Below the pieces are notes generated by a model that saw only the letters and a list, made by a program, of their open reading frames with translations, did not search any database and had not been told where the DNA came from. This document shows, in pieces, positions 6,866 to 16,200 of a stretch of 64,000 nt of DNA (its first letter is position 1; every line of letters starts with the position of its first letter). A program made the translations under genes and the position numbers. The stretch covers positions 151,049-215,048 of the forward strand of contig NZ_JANCPR020000012.1 of assembly GCF_028657195.3 (NCBI RefSeq), in the 5' to 3' direction. Source of the DNA: Streptomyces iconiensis. GTDB lineage: Bacteria; Actinomycetota; Actinomycetes; Streptomycetales; Streptomycetaceae.

Positions 6866-9807
6866 GTCTCTCTCCGCAGGGAGACGAGGTCGGCCAGCTC
6901 GGCGTTCGTGAGCTCGGTCAGCGCCGCCTCGCCTCCGCTCAGTACGGCGTCGGCCAACTGGCGCTTCGCCACGAGCAGTTGGGCGATACGGTCCTCCACG
7001 GTGCCCTCGGTGAGCAGTCGGTGCACCTGTACGGGCTGGGTCTGGCCGATGCGGTAGGCGCGGTCGGTGGCCTGCTCCTCGACGGCCGGGTTCCACCAGC
7101 GGTCGTAGTGGACGACGTGTCCCGCGCGGGTGAGATTCAGCCCGGTGCCCGCCGCCTTGAGGGAGAGCAGGAAGACCGGGACCTCTCCCGACTGGAAGCG
7201 GTCCACCATCTCCTCGCGCTGCGCGAGAGGCGTACCGCCGTGCAGAAGCTGCGTGGGGATGCCGCGTGCCGCCAGGTGGTGTTCGAGGAGCCGCGCCATC
7301 GCGACGTACTGCGTGAAGACCAGCACCGAGCCGTCCTCGGCGAGGATCGTCTCCAGTAGTTCGTCGAGGAGTTCGAGCTTGCCGGAGCGGCCCCCGCGCC
7401 GGGACACCTCGTGCGCGTCCTCGCGCAGATACTGGGCCGGGTGGTTGCAGATCTGCTTCAGCGCGGTCAGCAGCTTCATCACGAGGCCGCGCCGCTCGAT
7501 GCCCTCAGCCGCCTCGATCCTGGCGAGCGTCTCGCGCACCACCGCCTGATAGAGCGCCGCCTGTTCCCTGCGCAGCGGAGCCGGATGGTCGGTCTCCGTC
7601 TTCGGCGGCAGCTCCGGGACGATACCGGGGTCGGACTTCTTACGGCGCAGCAGGAACGGCCGTACGAGCCGCGCCAGCCTCCCGGTCGCCTCGGGGTCCT
7701 CGCCGCCCTCGACGGCCCGTGCGTGCCGCGCCCTGAACGTCTTGAGGGGGCCGAGCAGTCCGGGCGTCGTCCAGTCGAGGAGCGCCCACAGTTCGGAGAG
7801 GTTGTTCTCCACGGGTGTGCCGGTGAGCGCGACACGTGCCGACGAGCCGATGGTGCGCAGCGCTCTTGCCGTCGCGGAGTGCGGGTTCTTCACGTGCTGG
7901 GCCTCGTCGGCGACGGCCAACCCCCACTCGTGCGAGGCGAGTTGGCCCGCGCTGGTGCGCATGGTGCCGTAGGTGGTGAGCACGAACCCGGCGTCATGCG
8001 CGTCCGGCTCCACGCCCTCCAGGCTGCGCCCGCTGCCGTGGAAACGGCGCACGGGGACGCCCGGCGCGAACCGGGTGATCTCCCGCTGCCAGTTGCCCAG
8101 CAGCGAGGCCGGGCAGACCACCAGCGTCGGCGCCGTCCGTACGCCCTCGCTCCGTGCACGTTCCGCACGGCGCAGATGGAGCGCGATGAGCGTGACCGTC
8201 TTGCCCAGCCCCATGTCGTCGGCGAGGCAGCCGCCGAGACCGAGCGAGGCCATTTTGTCGAGCCAGGCCAGTCCCCGTGACTGATAGCCGCGCAGCTCGG
8301 CACGGAGCCCCTCAGGGGGGAGCTCCGCCCCCGCGCTCCCCTCCGCGCCCTCCGCCTCGACGTGCAGCCGCTCCCTGAGCGCCGCGAGCGCGCCCACGGG
8401 GACGGCCTCGACCTGCTCGCCGTCCACCTCGGCCTCGCCGGTCAGCGCCACGGCGAGCGCGTCGCCCGGTGAGAGCAGGCCAAGGTGCCGCTTGCGCGCC
8501 TTGCGCACCAGCTCGGGGTCGACCAGCACCCACTCGTCGCGCAGCCGCACCAGGGGCCGGTGTGCCTCGGCCAGCTCGTCCATCTCGCCCTCGGTGAGCG
8601 GGTCGCCGTCGAGCGCCACCTGCCAGCGGAACTCCAGCAGCGACTCCTCCTTGAAGAAGCCGAAGCCGTCGGCCGACGAGCCTGGCGCGTGCGACCGCGA
8701 CCCCACGACGGCCGTCGCCGTCAGCTCCCGCGCCAGCGTGCGCGGCCAGTGCACGGCGACATCGGCATCGGCCAGCTTCCGCGCCGCCCTGCCGAGCAGG
8801 TCGTTCAGCTCGTCCTCCGTCAGCGGCAGCACATCCGGAACGGGCCGCTCCAGCAGCCGCCCCAGGGGTGCCCACACCCGCGCGGCGCGGCGGATCGCCA
8901 GCACCGTGTCGACCTTGGCGCGCGGCCCCAGGTGCTCCGCCTCGCCCCGCCACAGCTGCCCGACGTCGGCAACCATGGTCGCGTCCGACAGGCTGGTCGC
9001 CTGGACAACGGCAGCCGCGACAGACCTCTCCTCGTCGCCCTCGCCCTCCGGGCGCTCCTCCGCCGTCCCGCCGTCGAACAGCTCGCGCGCCGAGAGGTCC
9101 AGCCGCAGCGAGATCCGCACCCCGGAGTCCAGCCCCGCCGCCACCTCGGTCGCCCACTCCCGTACGCGCGGGAAACGCCCGGCAAGCGGCTGCCGCTCCC
9201 GCGCCGCGAAGGGCGCACCCGCGGCCAGCGGCGCAGCGGGCGTGCGGGGCAACGTGTCGGCCACCGCATCCAGGAACGCCCGCACCAGCGCCTCGGGCTC
9301 CGGCACCCGGAGCGCACCGCCCCGTCCGGTCTCCGTCCCGCCCGGCACCACCGCATGCGCCTCACCCGGCATCGCGGCGGCGACGGAACGCACATGCTCA
9401 GCGTCCTCGCTGTCCAGCGGCCCCGCCCGCCATACGTCCACGTCCCCGGCGCCCAATCCGGGCACCAGCCGTCCACGCGCGACCAGCCGCAGCCCGTGCA
9501 ACGCCGCGGCACCCCAGCAGGCCGCTGCCGGATGCGCGCCCCGGTCCGCCCGTGCCCGCACGAGCACGGGCAACGCCTCCCCCACGGACAACGCGCGCGC
9601 GGCCACCACCTGCCGCCGCACCCCGCGCCCGTGCGGACGGACAACGGTCAGCTCCCGCTCCCTGCCCACACCCTCCGGCAGCGCGCCTCCCCCGGGCCGC
9701 CAGAACACCACCTCGCCCTCCCGCGGCACCTCCCCCGGCACGAACACGGCAGCACACGCCCCCAGGCCCCCACTCCCCGGCCCCATCCGCGCCACCACTT
9801 CCCTCAC
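6862..9807 (-). CDS. SNF2-family DEAD/DEAH-box helicase
   Basis: A 981-residue Swi2/Snf2 ATPase. The N-terminal half is a Streptomyces-type accessory region with many acidic residues. The motor begins near residue 510: Walker A DDMGLGKT (about 530), Walker B DEAQ followed by HVKN (about 635), motif III LTGTPVENN, and the C-terminal lobe with FTQY, LSLKAAGTGLNL and the arginine-finger motif DRAYRIGQ. These proteins translocate on double-stranded DNA and remodel DNA-protein complexes rather than unwind. It is translationally coupled to the downstream SWIM protein. The start at 9807 is the first Met of the family-like sequence, but a later start cannot be excluded. Confidence 0.9.
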   Translation of the reverse strand: MREVVARMGPGSGGLGACAAVFVPGEVPREGEVVFWRPGGGALPEGVGRERELTVVRPHGRGVRRQVVAARALSVGEALPVLVRARADRGAHPAAACWGAAALHGLRLVARGRLVPGLGAGDVDVWRAGPLDSEDAEHVRSVAAAMPGEAHAVVPGGTETGRGGALRVPEPEALVRAFLDAVADTLPRTPAAPLAAGAPFAARERQPLAGRFPRVREWATEVAAGLDSGVRISLRLDLSARELFDGGTAEERPEGEGDEERSVAAAVVQATSLSDATMVADVGQLWRGEAEHLGPRAKVDTVLAIRRAARVWAPLGRLLERPVPDVLPLTEDELNDLLGRAARKLADADVAVHWPRTLARELTATAVVGSRSHAPGSSADGFGFFKEESLLEFRWQVALDGDPLTEGEMDELAEAHRPLVRLRDEWVLVDPELVRKARKRHLGLLSPGDALAVALTGEAEVDGEQVEAVPVGALAALRERLHVEAEGAEGSAGAELPPEGLRAELRGYQSRGLAWLDKMASLGLGGCLADDMGLGKTVTLIALHLRRAERARSEGVRTAPTLVVCPASLLGNWQREITRFAPGVPVRRFHGSGRSLEGVEPDAHDAGFVLTTYGTMRTSAGQLASHEWGLAVADEAQHVKNPHSATARALRTIGSSARVALTGTPVENNLSELWALLDWTTPGLLGPLKTFRARHARAVEGGEDPEATGRLARLVRPFLLRRKKSDPGIVPELPPKTETDHPAPLRREQAALYQAVVRETLARIEAAEGIERRGLVMKLLTALKQICNHPAQYLREDAHEVSRRGGRSGKLELLDELLETILAEDGSVLVFTQYVAMARLLEHHLAARGIPTQLLHGGTPLAQREEMVDRFQSGEVPVFLLSLKAAGTGLNLTRAGHVVHYDRWWNPAVEEQATDRAYRIGQTQPVQVHRLLTEGTVEDRIAQLLVAKRQLADAVLSGGEAALTELTNAELADLVSLRRET

Positions 9808-10281
9808 TCACCGACAGACCACCCACACCCCCAACCCACTCGCGAGTCTAGAAGCGACCACTGACAACCCCGGAAATCCTCGGCCCCGGCGCTCACCCAC
9901 GGGCCCGCCACCGCGCCACCGCACCACCACGCCATGGCTCCTGCTCCTGCCAGAGACGACGGCCCACCTTGGGCGGACCACACACGCCGGTCAGCGCCGT
10001 CGCGCGGCGCTGAAGGCCGCCGTACTGGGGAGAGAGGGGACGGAGGGGACGAGGTGGAGAAGGACGGGACGGAGAAGGACAGGACGGAGGAGCAGGTCCA
10101 GGCCGGCTGAACCGTCTCAGCCCGGGCGAGGCGCTCGGCGTCAACGCCCCAGGGCGGGACCGTACGGGCCGACGCGTGGGGGCGCGTCTCTCACGCCTCT
10201 ATACGCCTCACGGGCGATCACTGCCTCTGTGCGCCTCACGGGCAATCACGCGGACCCTCTCGGCGAGCCCTCTCGCGTGAC
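9808..10281. other. Intergenic region without a recognised gene
   Basis: About 470 bases between the start of the SNF2 helicase gene and the stop of the small RHIM-like gene, both on the minus strand. It shows purine-rich runs around 10030-10095 and a pair of near-copies of 'gcctcacgggcgatcac' around 10203-10250. No open frame with protein-like composition was found. It must hold the SNF2 promoter, which was not recognised. Confidence 0.4.
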
Positions 10282-10665
10282 CTACCGGAGGTGAATGCCG
10301 CCGTGGATGTCGCGGGCCTGGATGACCGGGCCGGAGATCCGGGCGCCCTCGGCGACGGTGTTGTGGACCACGGACCTGTCCACGCGCAGGTCGGCGCTGT
10401 GGGTCTCGGCCCAGTCGCACAGTTGGGTGGCGAACTCCTCGTCACTGCGGGCCCGTTCGTCGAGGCGGCCCACCAGTACGCGTACGCCCTCCTCGTCGCC
10501 CGGGTCGACGGTGACGGGCGGGCCGTCCTCGGTGCCGCGGCCCGTGAGGCGGCGGGTGAGCGCGATGAGGGACTGCCAGGCGGACTCGCCCGCTGCCGTG
10601 GCGGCGCCGCCGGCGGCGGCCGAGGCGGCGGCGGTCGTGAGGGCGAGCGCGGCGTCAACATCCAT
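10282..10665 (-). CDS. Small protein with C-terminal RHIM/BASS-like amyloid motif
   Basis: A 127-residue protein starting at the ATG at 10665. The N-terminus is Ala/Gly-rich and hydrophobic (residues 5-27), followed by a predicted helical domain (about 30-95: WQSLIALTRRL, GVRVLVGRLDERA, EFATQLCDWAETH). The last 16 residues read SGPVIQARDIHGGIHL (111-126). This pattern, hydrophobic-x-Q-A-x-x-I-x-G-G-hydrophobic, matches the short motifs at the termini of Streptomyces NLR proteins and small effector proteins that have been described as bacterial amyloid signalling sequences (BASS) related to mammalian RHIM and fungal PP motifs. By analogy the N-terminal helices would be the effector ('Bell'-type, membrane-acting) domain. 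No NLR gene sits beside it. Family assignment is from memory and the cell-death role is inference. Confidence 0.55.
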   Translation of the reverse strand: MDVDAALALTTAAASAAAGGAATAAGESAWQSLIALTRRLTGRGTEDGPPVTVDPGDEEGVRVLVGRLDERARSDEEFATQLCDWAETHSADLRVDRSVVHNTVAEGARISGPVIQARDIHGGIHLR

Positions 10666-10729
10666 GCCGCATACGGTAGATGGGCCCGCTGACACCCGCC
10701 AGGGTGCCGCCGGGGTACCGTCACGCGCC

Positions 10730-11317
10730 ATGAAGCCGAACCTCCGGCACGGCAGGCGCGGCAAGGCGGGTCGCCCCCTTCTGTTCCTCGACGTGGACGG
10801 GCCCCTCAACCCCTTCGCCGCGCGCCTCGATCCGCGCCTGAATCCCCGCATGCGCGGTTACCGCACCCACCACCTGACTCCTCCTGCCTACGCGGCCCGG
10901 CTGGCAGCCGGGGGCAGGACGGCGAAGCCGGTACGTGTACGGCTCAACCCGGCGCACGGCGCCGAACTTCTGCGCCTGGGCTTCGACTTGGTATGGGCTA
11001 CGGCGTGGGGCGCCGACGCGAACACCTGCATAGGGCCGCTGATCGGGCTGCCCCGGCTGCCCGTGATCGAGTGGCCCGACATGGGCCGACCCGAACTGGA
11101 GCCCGAACTGGACGGGTTGCTGTGGAAGACGCGCCGCCTTGTGGCGTGGTCGGAGGGACGCCCGTTCGCCTGGGTGGACGACGCGATCACCCGTACAGAA
11201 CGCCGATTCGTCTCCGCCCGCCACCCGGGCCCCGCCCTGCTGCACCAGGTCGATCCCCGACTCGGGCTGCGCACCGGCGACTTCACCGCCCTCGCCCGCT
11301 GGGCGGCCGGCCACTAG
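10730..11317 (+). CDS. HAD-like hydrolase domain protein
   Basis: A 195-residue soluble protein. The motif LFLDVDGPLNP at residues 18-28 supplies the Asp-x-Asp pair (D21, D23) that is motif I of haloacid-dehalogenase-type phosphatases. A second landmark, LVWATAWG, resembles motif II (here Thr after hydrophobic strand), and FAWVDDAI is the motif IV Asp-Asp that holds magnesium. It probably dephosphorylates a small molecule; the substrate is unknown. Proteins of this subgroup are common in Streptomyces as 'HAD domain-containing protein'. It is divergent from the small RHIM-like gene, with a 64-base gap that must hold both promoters. Confidence 0.75.
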   Translation: MKPNLRHGRRGKAGRPLLFLDVDGPLNPFAARLDPRLNPRMRGYRTHHLTPPAYAARLAAGGRTAKPVRVRLNPAHGAELLRLGFDLVWATAWGADANTCIGPLIGLPRLPVIEWPDMGRPELEPELDGLLWKTRRLVAWSEGRPFAWVDDAITRTERRFVSARHPGPALLHQVDPRLGLRTGDFTALARWAAGH

Positions 11318-11971
11318 ATCCACTAGCCGGCTCGTTGGAGCCGAGGCGCCTGAGCGCTTCACCTTGCAGGCGCGTCTGCCCTGCGGATCGCGGCTTCCCC
11401 TGCTCTCGCCGGCCCCGTAAATGACATGCAAGTAGCACCCCGCAGGGGCCGCCTCGGCACGCAGCCGTGCGTCCGCGGCGAGGTCCTCACGGCCAAGGTG
11501 CGCGATCAGCTGGGCCACGAGCCCGTCAACCGCGGCGGGGGTGGGCTCCGTCCAGTCCAGTGCGCACCTGTCGGGGCGGAAGTAGAGCCCGCGCAGTAGC
11601 GCCTCACGGGTCGCGCTCGATGGCCTTCCGCTGATGGTCCCTCTCCAGTCGGTGCTCGGCTACGCCCCGCTCCAGGCCGGCTTCGCCTGTCTGCCGTACG
11701 GCGCCGGGCTCCTCGTGCTCGGCGCGGTACTCGTCAGTGCGCTCGCAGAGCGAAGGCCCGGGGCGGGGAAGCGCTCCGGACCTTCGTTCACGGGCTGAGA
11801 GCCGCTCGGCGGCTCTCTTGGGCTGGGTGGCGCGGTCGCCGGTGCCCAGCGTCCACATGTCGGCTGCTGACGCTCATGGGTTGAGTAGCAGTTGTCGACG
11901 CGCATCGGCTGAGGGTCAGTTGTCGACGCGCATCGACTGAGCGTCAGTTGCTGACGCTCACCGGCTGAGCG
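11318..11971. other. Decayed intergenic region with gene fragments and repeats
   Basis: About 650 bases that hold no intact gene. On the minus strand between about 11640 and 11410 a protein-like frame (with EALLRGLYFRPDR and AQLIAHLGREDLAADARL) looks like a fragment of an unrecognised gene. On the plus strand an MFS-transporter fragment lies at 11634-11798. The right end is a 28-bp degenerate repeat array. The mixture suggests a former transfer or deletion site. Confidence 0.5.
11634..11798 (+). pseudogene. Fragment of an EmrB/QacA-type MFS transporter
   Basis: A 54-codon frame reading PLQSVLGYAPLQAGFACLPYG then a hydrophobic segment LLVLGAVLVSALAER. The LQxVLGYxPLQAGxAxLP pattern is the well-known loop and start of a transmembrane helix in DHA2-family drug:H+ antiporters, which are about 480 residues long. 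Neither the preceding nor the following transmembrane helices are present in any frame nearby. It is therefore a remnant of a deleted transporter gene. Confidence 0.65.
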
Positions 11972-11985
11972 TCAGTTACCGAGGT
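11859..11985. repeat. 28-bp degenerate tandem repeats
   Basis: About four copies of a unit like 'gtcagttgtcgacgcgcat' plus cggctgag: 11886-11913, 11914-11941, 11942-11969, with diverged partial copies at both sides. The last partial copy runs into the stop codon of the TPR gene on the minus strand. Confidence 0.75.
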
Positions 11986-12364
11986 CTTCCGTGCCGGGCT
12001 CCGGCTCGTAGCTCTCGAAGCCGGCCGCCTCGACGAAGTCGGGGCGCGGATCGAGCGCAGCCGCCAGCTTGAAGTGGCGGCGTGCCTCCTCGGCGCGGGA
12101 GCCCCGCTGGAGGGTGCGCGCCAAGGCGAAGTGCGCGAACGCGTTGTCCGGCTCGCGCTCCAGGACCCACTGGAACTCCTGCTCGGCCGAGGACAGCCGG
12201 GCCTCCAGGAAGTACGCACGCGCCCGCAGCAGCCGGGCCGCCGTGTGCTCGGGGTGGTCTTCGATGACGCCGTCCAGGAGGTTGACCGCACCGCGCGGGT
12301 CACGCGCGTCCAGCAGCTGCTCCGCGGCGCGGAACTGGATGATGTTCGTCTCGGGGCTGGTCAC
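11972..12364 (-). CDS. Tetratricopeptide repeat protein
   Basis: A 130-residue protein starting at GTG 12364, preceded by a strong AGGAGAGGG ribosome binding site. It consists of about three TPR units: AAEQLLDARDPRGAVNLLDGV, AARLLRARAYFLEARLSSAE, AHFALARTLQRGSRAEEARRH. TPRs mediate protein-protein contacts. It lies downstream of coaE on the same strand, separated by about 250 bases, an arrangement seen in other Streptomyces genomes. The C-terminal tail is acidic (EPEPGTEDLGN). The partner is unknown. Confidence 0.75.
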   Translation of the reverse strand: MTSPETNIIQFRAAEQLLDARDPRGAVNLLDGVIEDHPEHTAARLLRARAYFLEARLSSAEQEFQWVLEREPDNAFAHFALARTLQRGSRAEEARRHFKLAAALDPRPDFVEAAGFESYEPEPGTEDLGN

Positions 12365-12399
12365 GGGACTTGCCCTCTCCTTCGGGTGCTGGCGCACAG

Positions 12400-12600
12400 C
12401 ACAACCAAAAGCGGGCCCTCCGCATTCCCGTATGCCGGCCCGAATTCCCGCGTTCCCGGTCCGTATTTCCGTGCGCCGGGTGTCCGCCTTCCGTACTCCC
12501 GGCCCGCATCCCCATGCGCCGGACCCGCATGCCGGGCCCGCATTCCCGCATACCGATGCCCGCGTTCCGGAGTTCCCGCGTTCCCGTATTCAGCCGCCGA
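12400..12600. repeat. Degenerate 'cccgcattcccg' repeat field
   Basis: The gap between coaE and the TPR gene is made of many variants of short units such as cccgcattcccgcata, ttcccgcgttcccg and gcgccgg. They alternate in a way that could form several weak hairpins but no single clean one. Confidence 0.5.
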
Positions 12601-12615
12601 TCGGACGGGCGGCAC

Positions 12616-13203
12616 TCACGGCCGCAACCGCTCCCACACCTTGCGGACCTGGGGCTCCAGTTCCTCCAGCGGCCCGTCGTTGTCGATCACGGCATCGGCC
12701 ACCGCGAGGCGTTCCTCGCGGGTCGCCTGCGCCGCCATACGGGCGCGGGCCTCGCCCTCGTCCATGCCGCGCAGCCGTACGAGCCGGTCGAGCTGGGTTT
12801 CGGGAGAGGCGTCCACGATGACGACCATGTCGTACAGCGGCGCGAGCCCGTTCTCGACCAACAGGGGCACGTCGTGTACCACGACCGCGTCCTCTCCGGC
12901 GGCGCGTTCCAGCTCGGCCGAGCGACGGCCGACGAGGGGGTGGATGATCGCGTTCAGCGCGGCCAGCCGCTCCGTGTCGGAGAAGACGAGCGAGCCGAGG
13001 CGCTGCCGGTCGAGCGTGCCGTCGGCGGTGAGGATCTCCTCGCCGAACTCGGCGACGACCGCTTCGAGGCCCGGAGTACCGGGTTCCACGACCTCTCTGG
13101 AGATACGGTCCGCGTCGATGATCACCGCGCCGTACTCCGCGAACAGCCGCGAGACCTCACTCTTGCCCGCGCCGATCCCGCCCGTCAGACCCACCTTGAC
13201 CAT
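12616..13203 (-). CDS. coaE: Dephospho-CoA kinase
   Basis: A 195-residue kinase for the last step of coenzyme A synthesis: it phosphorylates the 3'-hydroxyl of dephospho-CoA with ATP. The P-loop GLTGGIGAGKSEVS is at residues 5-18. DADRISREVVEPG is the conserved substrate-binding Asp segment, and HPLVGRR and DVPLLVENGL are the remaining CoaE landmarks. The length is that of the short single-domain form; many mycobacteria carry a longer fused form. The start ATG is the natural start of the P-loop strand (MVKVGLTGG). Confidence 0.95.
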   Translation of the reverse strand: MVKVGLTGGIGAGKSEVSRLFAEYGAVIIDADRISREVVEPGTPGLEAVVAEFGEEILTADGTLDRQRLGSLVFSDTERLAALNAIIHPLVGRRSAELERAAGEDAVVVHDVPLLVENGLAPLYDMVVIVDASPETQLDRLVRLRGMDEGEARARMAAQATREERLAVADAVIDNDGPLEELEPQVRKVWERLRP

Positions 13204-13212
13204 GCGGTCACG

Positions 13213-16200
13213 CTATACCGTGCGCGGCGCCAGCTCGGCCGTGAGGTCACCTGCGGTCATCCGCTCCATCCCGGAGGCGTCGGCCCGGCCGGGGAACAGC
13301 CGGTAGAGGGTGCCACGCGTGCCCTCCGGCACGTCCGGCAGATCGCCGTGAACGAGCGCGCAGAAGGCCCGTTCCGCCCCCTGCTCCTCCCCCTCCCCTT
13401 CCCTGGGCGCGAATGCGCGTACGTTCCCGGCAGTGGCAGCGGCAGCGGCAGCGGCGACCGCGACGGCGTCCGGCTCCAGGTCGCGGGTCAGCCGCTCGGC
13501 GAACGCCGGGACGCTCTCCTCCGTGCGCCTGCGGTAGGTACGCAGGTCACGCTCGTCCCGTACGTGTACCGGCCCCTCGGTACGCGCCGCCGCGCGCAGG
13601 CAGGCCAGCTCCCACAGGGAGACGCGGCTGCCGTCGCCGAAGGCGCCGTCCAGGTCGCGGCCGAGGCGCGCGAGCCGGGAACGGTAGCGCCACACGTTGT
13701 GTCCGCCGCCACCCCCGTTCCCCCCGTCGGCCCCGGTGCTGTGTCCGCTGTTGATCCCACTGTCGTCCCCGCTGTTGCCCCCGCGATCGAAGGAAGCGAG
13801 GGTGACATCGGTCCACCGGGCCAGCCCCGTACCGAGGTCGACGCTCATCGGGAAGTGGACCTTCGCGTCGCCCGTGAGGTCGAAGCGCTGCCGTACGGTA
13901 CGCGGGTCGTAGCCCGGGGAAGGGCGGCTGCCCGCGCGGGCACGGGCCCGCGTGCGGCGGGGCACGGCGGGGACCGTACCGGTGCGGCCCGCGCTCTGCC
14001 GGCCCGCGCCCTCACGCCCGTCGCGCGTCTTCGGCCCTTCACCGCCCGGCTCCTCCTCCAGGCGCATGAACCCGGCGAAGGCGTCCGTGAGTTGATCGAA
14101 CGGTACGTCGTTGTACGAGAACACCACGGCCACCAGATGCCGCGCCCCTGTCTCCCTCAGCCGCGGGATGTCCAGGTCGACGTACTCCGTGGCGCCGTGC
14201 GGCGCGGGCGCCGAGGTGAGGTCACCGGAGTGGACGGCCGCGCCCCGGCCCCAGTTCAGGCGCGTGTAGTCACACAGCCCGACGAACCGCCACTCCTCGT
14301 CGTACAGCGCGACGGACAGGTCGAGATCGACCCGGACGGCGCGCGGCTGCGTCCAGTGCAGGAACAGCCGCACCCGGCCCCCGCCACCGCTCCCGCTCCC
14401 GGGCAGCGGCAGACCGCTGCCGCGCGGGATCGCGACGAGGGAGGACGAGACGGAACGCTGCGCCGAGGGCACGGGCAGCAGCGCCAGCCCCGCGTCCAGC
14501 ACGGCCAGGTCGTACGGGCGCACCCGGCCGGCGCCCTGGCCCCCGCCTGCGCCCTCACCCAAGCGCGCACCCACCCCCGAGCCCTCCCCCAAGCCCTCGC
14601 CCGTTTTCGGGCCCGAGCCCTCCCCCCGCTCGTCCCGCGCGAACCGGTCGAGCAGCTCGCCCTCCAGCAGCGCGCACACATCGGCCACCATCTGCGCGGG
14701 CAGCGACGGCCGTACGTCCGGCACCGCCCAGGTACGGGCCACGCTCGCACGCGGGAAGAACACGCGACGGGCCTCCTGCCCACGCGCCTCCCCCACGCGG
14801 GACACGGCCTCAGCCCCGCCCCCGGTCCAAGGCCCGGTCCAGGTCCCGCCGTCGGTCGCGTTCCCGACCCCGACGGCCTCGGTCCAGGCCCCGGTCCAGG
14901 TCCCGTTCCCGGCCCGAACGCCCCGTCCCGTACCGGGAATCCGGGCGTCGCACGCGCGCACCCGTACCGCGCCGAGCGCGCCCAGCAGCGGACCCGGCGC
15001 GACGCGGGGCAGCGCGTGGGTGAGCGCGTCCACGATCGCGTCGGGAAGCTGGTCGGCGCCGGCCTCGGCTGCCCGAGTGAGCAGGTGCCCGAGACGGCGC
15101 AGCAGCTCGCCGGGGCGCCGGCCAAGCAGGGTCGCGGCGCGCGTGATGTCGCGGGAGGCGAGCGCTTCCTCGGTGTGTCCCGCCCAGGTGGTCAGGCGCA
15201 GCCGGTCCCCCGCGAGGCGTACGTGGTCGAGGTGGTGCTCGGCCTCAGCCAGCAGCTGGGGGCCCAGCGCTCCGGAAGCGGGACCGGTACGTGTGCCGCG
15301 CAGGCACGCGAAGGCCAGCGCGACGCGGGGATGGCGCGCGGCGTACTCGAAGGGGTGCAGCACCTCGCCCGCGCGCCGCCACAGCCCCGGGTACCGCGCC
15401 AGGTCCTCGGCGAGCACGGGAAAGGCCAGCCCGTCCAGCGCTTCCAGCAGCAGGCGGCGCAGCGGGCGCCCGAGCCCCCGCATCCTCCTGGGCGCCGTGA
15501 GCAGGTCGGGGTCGCCGCCCGAACGCACGCACAGCAGGCGCAACACGTCCGTAGCGGTGTCGAGCCGCGCACGCAGTACGGCCGCCAGCCCCGCATACAA
15601 CGCGGGATCCCGCAGGTCACCGGCCCATGCGACGAGCACGTCCAGCGCCAGCGCCTTGCTCTCGCGCAGCGGGATGTGCGTGGGCAGCCAGGCCGGAACG
15701 GCGTAGCCGCCGGAGACCGCAGAAGCCGGGGACGGGGACGGTAGCGCGGACGAGGGCGCGGGCACCGACGAAGGCGCGGGCACGGACGGGGGCGGCTCGG
15801 TGGGCACCTCGGTCAGAAGCAGCCACAGGTCGTCGTGGTCCTGCGGGTCGAGCGGTGTCGTACGGGCCAGCAGCCGGGCCAACTCCTCGCGGACGGCATC
15901 CTCCCGGGACGGAGCGAGGGAGAGGACACGCAGGACATCGCCACGGTGCGGCGCGCCCTTGCCGGGCCGCACGGGACTGCCGGTACCGCCCTCGCCCACG
16001 CCACCCCGTGCCCCGCCGCCCGTGCCGCCCGGTATCCCGTCGGCCCCGTCGGCGCCACCCCGTACCCCGTCGGCCTCGCCCGCGTCGGGCACGTACCACG
16101 GCGAGGTCGCCCCGCCGGTGGTAAAGCGCCGCTCGCAGACGGGGCAGCCGTACCACTCGCAGCAGTCGGCGCAGCACGCCCAGCCGACCGCCTCGCTCCA

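Noticed and set aside
11859..11985. Possible CRISPR array or attachment site
   Set aside because: Degenerate tandem copies without spacers; no integrase nearby.
12370..15744. Very long open frame on the plus strand opposite the RING-TerD and coaE genes
   Set aside because: It is the antisense shadow of GC-rich genes; its composition is Arg/Pro/Gly/Gln-rich without any domain, while the minus strand shows clear family motifs.
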